A stretch of 11,771 nucleotides of DNA, from NCBI GenBank assembly GCA_964499695.1, contig CAZCMD010000154.1, positions 1-11,771 of the forward strand, in the 5' to 3' direction. The position numbers were made by a program, and so were the translations under genes. Source of the DNA: JAAZBV01 sp964499695. GTDB lineage: Bacteria > Desulfobacterota > DSM-4660 > Desulfatiglandales > HGW-15. Shown one piece after another: positions 5,923-11,771 of this stretch (positions are counted from its first letter, which is position 1; each line of letters begins with the position of its first letter). The notes beneath the pieces were generated by a model. It was not told the origin of the DNA. It saw only the letters and a list, made by a program, of their open reading frames with translations, and did no database searches.

Positions 5923-8128
5923 ACGTATTTTCGATATACCTTTTATTTCCAATCTTGCACTTAGGGAAAAACAGATCCAGCAGAATTACCGCCCTATCAT
6001 TGCAGTGCATAAGTGGTTTGCCAGACGTCCCGGCACGCTATTCAGAGGTCTGCTTTTATCTGAGTTTTCGGATAAACCGCTTCGCGAAACGTTTTATCAA
6101 TCCAACAATTTCTCGGACCTTAAAATTGCTGACCCATTTATGGGGGGTGGAACTCCAATCTTGGAGGCCAATCGAGTCGGATGCAATGTAACGGGTTTCG
6201 ATATTAATCCCATGTCCTATTGGATTGTCAAGCAAGAGATCGAATACCTTGACCTAGCAGCCTACACGAAGTCAGCAGATGCCCTGCGAAAGACTCTTGA
6301 AAAGGAAATCGGAAAACTATATCGGACACAATGTCTGATTTGCGGTTCACTCGATGCGAATGTGAAATATTTTCTCTGGGTGAAACAAATTCTATGCAGG
6401 GACTGTGGTGAAGCTATAGACCTTTTTCCTGGGTATCTTCTCGCGGCTGATTCCAGACACCCGAAAAATGTCTTCATATGCCCAGCATGCGGAGAACTAA
6501 CTGAAACGACGGATAGAGATAAGCCTGGAAAATGCGGGGTCTGCTCTACAAGTCTGAGGCTAGAGGGTCCCGCAAAGAGAGGGCATTGCAGATGTCCCAA
6601 GTGCGGAGCAGACAATATATTTCCCAATTCCCAACTTGGCCCTCCCTGCCATCGTCTTTTTGCAATAGAGTATAATTGTCCGTCATGCAAACCTTCTCAG
6701 AAGGGGAGATTCTTTAAAAAGCCGGATGAACAGGATAAGATACGGATCGTAGAAGCCGAAAAAAAATGGGCGTCCATGGATTCGAAATATGTGCCTAAAG
6801 AAGAAATTCCTAGTGGAGATGAGACCAACAGATTGCACCGATGGGGCTATCAGCTCTACGGGCAAATGTTCAATAGCAGGCAACTTCTTGGGCTTGAACT
6901 CTCTGGACGCATTATTTCCAAAATCTTTAATGATAGGGTACGCAATGCCCTTGCCACTAATCTTTCAGACCTCCTCCGATATCAGAATATGCTGTGCCGC
7001 TATGATGCTCAGGCATTGAAGTCTCTGGATATTTTTTCTGTCCATGGATTTCCTGTTGGACTTATCCAATGCGAATCCAATTTACTGGGGATTATTGACC
7101 AAAATAAAAAACTATGTATCGGCAGCGGCGGATGGGCCAATATTATTGAAAAATTCAAAAAGGCAAAGTCCTATTGCTATAATCCATTTGAAGTAAAGCA
7201 TCAAGGGGGTGTAAAAAAAGTAATCACTATAAAAGATGAATGGATTGGGGATCATTTCAACGGGATTAAATCAGCAAGGCAAAGGGTTGTTAACATCTCA
7301 TGTAAAAATAGCTCATTATCAAAACTCCAGGATGATTCGCTTGATGCAGTATTTACTGATCCACCCTATTTGGGCAATGTACAATATGCCGAACTCATGG
7401 ATTTCTGCTATGTATGGCTCAGAAAACTTGTCGGCCATGAATTTACAGTCTTCGATAAAATTTCAACGAGAACTCCTGATGAGTTAACCTTTAATGCAGA
7501 TATGGGCAGAGGGATGCAACATTTTACAGAAGGTCTCTCATCCATATTTCAACAGATGGCTAAGGCCCTAAAAAAACATGCCCCCCTAGCATTCACATAC
7601 CACCATAATGACATTGAAGCCTATTACCCTGTTGCTATTGCCATCCTTGATGCAGGCTTGACCTCTTCTGCATCCCTTCCCTGTCCTGGTGAAATGGGGG
7701 CATCCATCCATATAAATGGAACAGACTCATCTATTATCGATACTATTTTCGTCTGCCGGAAGACAGGGGCCTTTCCGAAAAAGTGGTTAGCAAATACCCC
7801 CCTTGAGCTGGTCGAAATAATTGAAAAAGATTTGGATTCTTTAAAACAGGGGAACGTTAAGCCTACTCTAGGCGATATTAGGTGTATTATTTTCGGACAT
7901 CTTATTCGTCTTGCAATATGGTCTTTGCGCACTAACTGGGACAAAGATGAACCGACAACCTTACGCATCGCGAAAGTGGCAGACTGGCTCCACCGTTTCG
8001 GGGGATGGGTTGAAGTTGAAAAGTATTTGAAAAAAAACATACCAGAAAAAACTAATAAAATGCCCTTATTAACCATACAGGAAGGCATTTCAGAATATGG
8101 AGTTGAATATGACTTTGTTTCCTTTTGA
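5915..8128 (+). CDS. DUF1156-type adenine-specific DNA methyltransferase with zinc ribbons
   Basis: A 737-residue putative DNA N6-adenine (or N4-cytosine) methyltransferase. The DUF1156 head carries HKWFARRPGTLFRGLL (KWFARRPG from residue 33). AdoMet-binding motif I is DPFMGGGT (73-80), followed by GFDIN. The catalytic motif IV is FTDPPYLGNVQYAEL (DPPY 482-485). Between them lies a long insert with several zinc-ribbon CxxC pairs: C140/C143, C161/C164, C189/C192, C207/C210, C225-C227-C230, C245 and C255/C258. This insert probably recognises or holds DNA. The order I - insert - IV is alpha-class-like. The open frame begins 18 codons earlier, at 5861. I chose ATG 5915 because the family start MIERIFDIPFISNLALREK fits there and it gives an 8-nt ATGATTGA overlap with the HEPN gene. 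It overlaps the nuclease gene by 20 nt, as expected of a protective methylase in a restriction-modification pair. Base composition is less AT-rich than that of the two genes before it. Confidence 0.87.
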   Translation: MIERIFDIPFISNLALREKQIQQNYRPIIAVHKWFARRPGTLFRGLLLSEFSDKPLRETFYQSNNFSDLKIADPFMGGGTPILEANRVGCNVTGFDINPMSYWIVKQEIEYLDLAAYTKSADALRKTLEKEIGKLYRTQCLICGSLDANVKYFLWVKQILCRDCGEAIDLFPGYLLAADSRHPKNVFICPACGELTETTDRDKPGKCGVCSTSLRLEGPAKRGHCRCPKCGADNIFPNSQLGPPCHRLFAIEYNCPSCKPSQKGRFFKKPDEQDKIRIVEAEKKWASMDSKYVPKEEIPSGDETNRLHRWGYQLYGQMFNSRQLLGLELSGRIISKIFNDRVRNALATNLSDLLRYQNMLCRYDAQALKSLDIFSVHGFPVGLIQCESNLLGIIDQNKKLCIGSGGWANIIEKFKKAKSYCYNPFEVKHQGGVKKVITIKDEWIGDHFNGIKSARQRVVNISCKNSSLSKLQDDSLDAVFTDPPYLGNVQYAELMDFCYVWLRKLVGHEFTVFDKISTRTPDELTFNADMGRGMQHFTEGLSSIFQQMAKALKKHAPLAFTYHHNDIEAYYPVAIAILDAGLTSSASLPCPGEMGASIHINGTDSSIIDTIFVCRKTGAFPKKWLANTPLELVEIIEKDLDSLKQGNVKPTLGDIRCIIFGHLIRLAIWSLRTNWDKDEPTTLRIAKVADWLHRFGGWVEVEKYLKKNIPEKTNKMPLLTIQEGISEYGVEYDFVSF

Positions 8129-9146
8129 AGTCTCTCTGGATAAGATACTAAAAAACCCGGAAAGCTATGTTGACGCAGTGTTTTCATGCTTGGAATCAGA
8201 ATTTCTAGTAATGCCTAAAGGTACAGGTTTTATTGAATATCCGATATTTGAGCGTGGTTATGAAGCATTGAAGGCTGCGACAACTGGCTTTTCGTGTCTC
8301 AATCCTGATGTCGTCCTACGAGTAACTATTTCCAATCCTATTACATTCGTAGTTTTGCGTACAATGTTGGGCTTCACCCCACCAGAGTGGGCTTATATTT
8401 CATCGCAGAAGACCGGAGTGGAAGTCCCTCAAGGTTTTATACGTTCGCTAGACCGGAAAGTCCGAATGACACAGGGTGCTAACCTTAATTCCGGTGTTTT
8501 AGCTAAAGAGAGGCTTAAGGCATTAGTTCAAACAGCCTGTATATTGCTGTCCGATAGCGTACCAAAGGTCAGCGTTGACCAATTACATCGTTTAGACAAG
8601 GCAGATACGAAGCATGGCATTGAAAGCATTAAAAATATGGCCGGGATGGGCGCTCCTTATGCTATGTTACTATATGAACGATTTCTTGGCAGGCCTTTTG
8701 CGGGCCATCGTGACTCGGTGAGTGAACTGATCGGTGATAGTTTGGAATCAGCAATAGAGGATGTCCTTACAAGGGCAGGCATTAGTTTTCGAAAAACCAA
8801 ACGCGCAGAACGAATTGAGGGATTCGACCAGACACCGGATTTTATCATTCCTAGCGAGTTCAATCCACAAATTATTATTGAAGCTAAAATTACAGAGGAT
8901 GACGGCACTGCCAGGGATAAAGTGACTCGAATTCAGCATCTGGGCGAGTTGAGCCTTGCCGGTCGGTCTGATGATAATCCAAAATATGAGGTCATCGCCT
9001 GCATAGGCGGGCGCGGTTTCGGAGTACGTCGTGAAGACATGAAAAAAATGCTTCTTGCAACAAGAGGCAAGGTATTCACAGTCAAGACATTAGATTATCT
9101 TGTCCAACATACCAAACTCCAAGAATTCCAAACTAAGTCATTATGA
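8109..9146 (+). CDS. Putative PD-(D/E)XK restriction endonuclease
   Basis: A 345-residue protein whose C-terminal half carries a PD-(D/E)XK nuclease core. The helix has E213 and E217 (GDSLESAIEDVL). Then comes P243-D244 (TPDFIIP), and after 13 residues E258-A-K260 (IIIEAKIT), followed by Q/H-containing helices. Such a core cuts DNA with divalent metal. The N-terminal half (about 1-190) shows no motif I know and may bind DNA or dimerise. An upstream ATG at 8097 is possible, but ATG 8109 has GGAG 6 nt ahead and is preferred. The start lies inside the end of the methylase gene, which argues for a cognate restriction-modification pair. I do not recognise a named restriction-enzyme family or a recognition site. 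A modification-dependent nuclease is an alternative. Confidence 0.75.
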   Translation: MTLFPFEVSLDKILKNPESYVDAVFSCLESEFLVMPKGTGFIEYPIFERGYEALKAATTGFSCLNPDVVLRVTISNPITFVVLRTMLGFTPPEWAYISSQKTGVEVPQGFIRSLDRKVRMTQGANLNSGVLAKERLKALVQTACILLSDSVPKVSVDQLHRLDKADTKHGIESIKNMAGMGAPYAMLLYERFLGRPFAGHRDSVSELIGDSLESAIEDVLTRAGISFRKTKRAERIEGFDQTPDFIIPSEFNPQIIIEAKITEDDGTARDKVTRIQHLGELSLAGRSDDNPKYEVIACIGGRGFGVRREDMKKMLLATRGKVFTVKTLDYLVQHTKLQEFQTKSL

Positions 9147-9206
9147 ATTGATCCTTAAGTATCTGTCGGTGGGAGGCAAGGATGCCCGCCCCCTTACCTC
9201 ATTTGA

Positions 9207-9589
9207 ATAGCTGCGAAATATAGTAAAAAGGCAGAGGAATACTCAGAGGGCATCATTTCAAACCTCACGAGAGAAGAATACCTTAACTTTCTTGAAAGGT
9301 TTTTTAAGCTGGCAATTGAGAACAGTAAAAAAGCACAAGGCTTGCGATGGTGAATGCTGACTGGCGTAATTTTCAGGGCAAGCCCGCTATTGAAGAGACT
9401 CGGGGATCATCTATCCTGATAACTGATTATACAAAGTTAATGGAAAAATCCGGATGAGAGGTAACGCATATTATCCAGGCACCCATGTCATCGGAAAGGT
9501 TCCAGGCGAATATTGTTTCTGCCATGCAGCAAAAACGAATACTGGGTGTTACGAGCAGATATGTTGTAATAGCAAAACAAATGCTGTAG
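9207..9589 (+). pseudogene. Decayed C-terminal fragment of a second DNA methylase
   Basis: A broken reading frame can be stitched together. First comes IAAKYSKKAEEYSEGIISNL and on to KKAQGLRW, ending in TGA at 9351. Then, in another frame from 9347, MVNADWRNFQGKPAIEETRG continues to LMEKSG. After an in-frame TGA at 9455-9457 the same frame goes on as EVTHIIQAPMSSERF, through SAMQQKRILGVTSRYVVIAK, to TAG at 9587. The ADWR.FQ, THIIQAPMSSERF and KRILGVTSRYVVIAK strings resemble, from memory, the C-terminus of DNA N4/N6-methylases of phages and restriction systems. TGA where Trp (TGG) would fit, plus a frameshift, indicate decay. The N-terminal catalytic part is missing. It is not similar to the DUF1156 enzyme upstream, so it belongs to a different, lost system. 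Confidence 0.55.
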
Positions 9590-9710
9590 GCAGGAAAACA
9601 GGCTTTAGCCTTTTAGTCTGTAGGCTATTAGGAAAGCAGAAGTCCAAAGCAGATCAGGGCAGAGAAAATAATGTAACTACTTTTGAAAAAGAAGATGGCT
9701 CAACTTAAAA

Positions 9711-9731
9711 ATGAGCGACAGTGTCGCGCAT
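9711..9731. repeat. Near-perfect 21-bp palindrome
   Basis: The core GCGACA-G-TGTCGC (9715-9727) is a perfect inverted repeat about one central base. It is flanked by ATG on the left and CAT on the right, each separated by one unpaired base. It lies in a non-coding gap about 75 nt beyond the stop of the minus-strand STAS-like gene. It could be a protein-binding site or a mobile-element or recombination scar. There is no T tract, so a terminator is unlikely. Confidence 0.4.
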
Positions 9732-9803
9732 TTCTCAACACTTTAATCAACAAATTAAGGTTTACACGATGCGGGATATTCTAAAACATCAGATGGAAAT
9801 TTA

Positions 9804-10073
9804 TCACATTGCAACAATGGCAGTCTTGATCCCTGACCTTAATTCAACATATGGTTTTAACTTTTTTGCCATACCGATTAATTCTTCATAAGTGATTTTG
9901 CCAATATCTGCATCTGTAAAATCCCACAATGCAGGGACAGTTGTAAGATTAAGTGTAGCATTTATGAGATGTACAGCAATGTCTTCTGAAGAAATACTCC
10001 CTGATACACTATTAATTAAGATACCACTCTTATCTTTTACAGTTTGAATCTTATTCATCTTCTTACCCGACAT
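9804..10073 (-). CDS. Small STAS/SpoIIAA-like protein, probably C-terminally truncated
   Basis: An 89-residue soluble protein: an initial strand-turn (VKDKSGILINSVSGSISSEDI), then helix-strand segments with ALWDFTDADIGKITYEELIG, then a helix and a final strand GIKTAIVAM. This alternating pattern, with a 'WDFTDAD' strand, resembles small STAS-like proteins that I remember as hypothetical genes of about 120-140 residues. In those the KTAIVA strand is followed by one more helix-strand unit. Here TGA follows directly, and no frame downstream restores an obvious tail, so it is likely truncated. Start choice is uncertain: ATG 10073 has no ribosome binding site, while the ATG at 10058 (MNKIQTV) fits family starts better. 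Function unknown; a protein-protein regulatory role would be inference. Confidence 0.55.
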   Translation of the reverse strand: MSGKKMNKIQTVKDKSGILINSVSGSISSEDIAVHLINATLNLTTVPALWDFTDADIGKITYEELIGMAKKLKPYVELRSGIKTAIVAM

Positions 10074-10263
10074 ATTTTACACGCTATATTTATCGGCATT
10101 CTGAGAAATTAGATAAATTCTTTATATTCACAATCAGAGATAACACTTAAATAATTAAATAAGTTAACCTCAATCAAGACAAGGGCCATTCTTTTCTTAA
10201 CAGCACCAGTATGATAGGTAAATTTTCTCGTCATCTCATGTCTATAGATATTAATAAGTTGAA

Positions 10264-10310
10264 CACCTGATAGCAGGTGGGGTATGCTTTAACCTAAAAT
10301 CACAGGTTAA
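10264..10310 (-). terminator. Two adjacent hairpins after the phosphomannomutase gene
   Basis: CACCTG-ATAG-CAGGTG (10264-10279) is a perfect 6-bp stem. TTAACCT (10289-10295) pairs with AGGTTAA (10304-10310) across an 8-nt loop, just after the pmm stop at 10312-10314. Neither has a proper T run on the minus strand, so the terminator call is tentative. Confidence 0.4.
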
Positions 10311-10311
10311 A

Positions 10312-11658
10312 CTAAAGCACCCTTTTAAGTTTTTCCATAAAGATTGTTCTCATCTCCTCAAGCCGTTTTTGATCTGTAGCCTCAAACCTTAAAACAAGCA
10401 CTGGCTGGGTATTGGATGACCTTACAAGTCCCCATCCGCCATCAAATAGTACCCTTGCGCCATCAACATCAATCACCTCATATTCCTTTTTAAACTCCTC
10501 AACCAGCTTTTTCACTACACCAAACTTTTTATCATCAGGGCAATCCATGCGGATCTCCGGCGTATTTACCATGGTGGGGATGCCGGCAAGCAGATCCCTC
10601 ACGCTCTTTTCTTCTGTTGTGAGTATCTCAAGGAGCCTTGCCCCTGAATAGATTGCATCATCAAAACCAAAATACCTGTCTGCAAAAAAAAGGTGCCCGC
10701 TCATCTCTCCGGCAAATAGAGCCCCTGTCTCCTTCATCTTGCTCTTAATAAGAGAGTGGCCGGCCTTCCACATGATTGGTGTCCCGCCCTGTTTTTTAAT
10801 ATCATCATAGAGTACCTGAGAACATTTAACCTCGCCAATAATGGCTGCCCCCGGACTCTTTTTCAGGATCGCCCTTGAAAAGATGATCATGAGCTGATCA
10901 CCCCATATGATGTTGCCCTCCTTATCTATTACACCGATCCTGTCTGCGTCACCGTCAAAGGAGATGCCCAGGTCTGCATCCTTTTCATCAACAAGCCTTT
11001 TAAGTTGAGCAAGGTTTTCAGGTATTGTGGGGTCAGGATGATGGTTGGGGAATTTGCCATCAGGCTCGCAAAAGAGTGTTTCCACATCCACACCCATTGC
11101 CCTGTAAACCTGTGGTGCAACAAGCCCCCCAACACCGTTTCCGGCATCTATAATTACGCGCCTTTTGATCCTACCCGGATGAATATTTTTCTTAAGATAA
11201 TCCAGATAGGGTTGAATCACATCCTTCTCAGTAAGAGAGCCCTCTCCCTTTGAGAACTGGCCTTTTCCCTCTATTTCGCGGAGCTTCTGTATCTCCTCTC
11301 CATAGATGGTTGCCTTACCAAGGCATACCTTGAAGCCGTTGTACTCAGGTGGATTATGGCTGCCCGTAATCATAACAGCCCCATCCAGTTTCAATTCATG
11401 GATGGAGAAATATAAAAGGGGTGTGGGCACCATACCCAGGTAAGTAACATCCATACCACTCTCAAGAAGCCCCTTTATAAGGGCATCCTTAAGCACAGGA
11501 TAACTTTCACGGCAGTCATGGCCTACTGATATTTTAGTTGCACCATGCTGTTTATAGTATGTTCCGAATATCCTTCCCAGTTCATACACTGTTTCCATGT
11601 TCAGCTCTTCCGGAAATCGTCCCCTGATATCATATTCCCTGAAAATGGCAGCGTTCAA
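10312..11658 (-). CDS. manB: Phosphomannomutase/phosphoglucomutase (AlgC/ManB type)
   Basis: Interconverts hexose-6-phosphate and hexose-1-phosphate, most likely mannose-6-P to mannose-1-P for GDP-mannose and surface polysaccharide. All four alpha-D-phosphohexomutase signatures are present. The phosphoserine loop is TGSHNPPEYNG (98-108, catalytic S100). The magnesium loop is DGDADR (235-240). The sugar-binding loop is GEMSGH (317-322), and the phosphate-binding loop is RSSNTQP (413-419). Length is 448 residues, normal for the family. The start is TTG at 11658, supported by GGGAGG about 7 nt upstream and by the typical N-terminus NAAIFREYDIRG. Its start overlaps the stop of the upstream guanylyltransferase gene (TTGA), so the two are translationally coupled. 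GEMSGH is shared by PMM/PGM enzymes, so glucose-phosphate activity is also likely. Confidence 0.94.
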   Translation of the reverse strand: MNAAIFREYDIRGRFPEELNMETVYELGRIFGTYYKQHGATKISVGHDCRESYPVLKDALIKGLLESGMDVTYLGMVPTPLLYFSIHELKLDGAVMITGSHNPPEYNGFKVCLGKATIYGEEIQKLREIEGKGQFSKGEGSLTEKDVIQPYLDYLKKNIHPGRIKRRVIIDAGNGVGGLVAPQVYRAMGVDVETLFCEPDGKFPNHHPDPTIPENLAQLKRLVDEKDADLGISFDGDADRIGVIDKEGNIIWGDQLMIIFSRAILKKSPGAAIIGEVKCSQVLYDDIKKQGGTPIMWKAGHSLIKSKMKETGALFAGEMSGHLFFADRYFGFDDAIYSGARLLEILTTEEKSVRDLLAGIPTMVNTPEIRMDCPDDKKFGVVKKLVEEFKKEYEVIDVDGARVLFDGGWGLVRSSNTQPVLVLRFEATDQKRLEEMRTIFMEKLKRVL

Positions 11659-11771
11659 AGCAGTTCCTCCCTTTTCCTGTTTTTAAGTTCATCTACTATT
11701 TTTTTAATGTCCTGTGACCTTTTCATATCCGCCACAAGAAGGGCGTCTTCACTGTCAACGACAATAAGGTT
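11655..11771 (-). CDS. manC: Mannose-1-phosphate guanylyltransferase, C-terminal end only (gene continues outside the window)
   Basis: The last 38 codons, on the minus strand, read NLIVVDSEDALLVADMKRSQ and continue through a basic helix (KKIVDELKNRKREELL) to TGA at 11655-11657. The VVDSEDALLVADM..SQDIK pattern is the characteristic end of the nucleotidyltransferase part of GDP-mannose pyrophosphorylases (mannose-1-P + GTP to GDP-mannose). No phosphomannose-isomerase domain follows, so this is the short, monofunctional type. The overlap with the phosphomannomutase start places consecutive pathway steps in one operon. Confidence 0.85.
   Translation of the reverse strand, partial: NLIVVDSEDALLVADMKRSQDIKKIVDELKNRKREELL

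Larger units (their letters stand above)
9147..9803. other. Stretch with a decayed methylase and a palindrome, no intact gene
   Basis: After the nuclease gene, a short stretch (about 9155-9209) reads KYLSVGGKDARPLTSFE in one frame and may be the start of the methylase relic that follows. From 9590 to 9803 nothing coding is convincing. It contains a weak AGCCT/AGGCT inverted repeat near 9610-9630 and the stronger palindrome at 9711-9731. No clear rho-independent terminator for the operon was found. Confidence 0.5.

Noticed and set aside
6262..6690. 142-codon minus-strand open frame in the methylase zinc-ribbon region
   Set aside because: The cysteine- and glycine-rich sense codons keep the opposite strand open; it is a shadow.
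7624..8187. 187-codon open frame on the minus strand inside the methylase/nuclease genes
   Set aside because: It is antisense to strongly supported coding sequence with catalytic motifs, and shows no ribosome binding site or recognisable domain.
3582..9146. BREX or DISARM system
   Set aside because: No PglZ, BrxL/BrxC, DrmA/DrmB helicase or phospholipase-D protein is present; only the methylase class is loosely reminiscent.
9454..9708. 84-codon plus-strand open frame
   Set aside because: It overlaps the decayed methylase in a different frame, and the methylase frame gives the meaningful peptide.
10109..10234. 41-codon minus-strand frame starting MTRKFTYHTGAVKK
   Set aside because: AT-rich, with no known family and no good ribosome binding site; likely chance.
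1..11771. CRISPR arrays, tRNA or rRNA genes, insertion sequences
   Set aside because: No regularly spaced repeats, no cloverleaf or rRNA-like segments and no transposase or integrase motifs were seen in either strand.

Overview
The window looks like a chromosomal segment of an anaerobic, possibly sulfate-reducing bacterium (Desulfobacterota-like). This rests mainly on the first gene, a CCG-domain iron-sulfur protein of the HmcF/TmcB/DsrK/HdrD kind. No rRNA or tRNA gene is present, so the taxonomy is a guess.

Layout. (a) 2-925 (+): the 3' part of the iron-sulfur electron-transfer protein. (b) 1028-2500 (-): glutamyl-tRNA synthetase, with a good candidate promoter at 2542-2570. (c) 2501-3581: about 1.1 kb without an intact large gene. 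It holds a small HicB-like antitoxin gene fused by an apparent deletion to the tail of hicA (minus strand), a second probable gene remnant on the minus strand, and on the plus strand a sigma70-like promoter candidate and a short perfect palindrome in front of the next operon. (d) 3582-9146 (+): a tightly packed four-gene operon encoding a DUF262 (ParB-fold) protein, a HEPN-fold putative RNase (MAE_28990/MAE_18760 type), a DUF1156-type adenine DNA methyltransferase with zinc ribbons, and a PD-(D/E)XK putative restriction endonuclease. (e) 9147-9803: a decayed second DNA-methylase gene fragment, then a near-perfect palindrome. (f) 9804-10073 (-): a small STAS-like protein that seems truncated. 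(g) 10312-11771 (-): phosphomannomutase/phosphoglucomutase overlapping the 3' end of a mannose-1-phosphate guanylyltransferase gene, which is a GDP-mannose synthesis pair.

The accessory island (about 2.6-10.1 kb) sits between housekeeping genes and is full of broken genes (hicA, a methylase, a STAS-like protein), as expected of a turnover hot spot. The operon in its centre is the interesting part. Its second half looks like a restriction-modification pair: the methylase and nuclease genes overlap by 20 bp. Its first half pairs a DUF262 protein with a potential RNA-cutting HEPN toxin. All junctions are a 4-nt gap or an overlap, so the four products are probably made together. I infer a composite defence system in which DNA restriction is backed by a growth-arrest or RNA-cleavage arm. 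The domain calls come from motifs visible in the sequence; the system-level function is inference.
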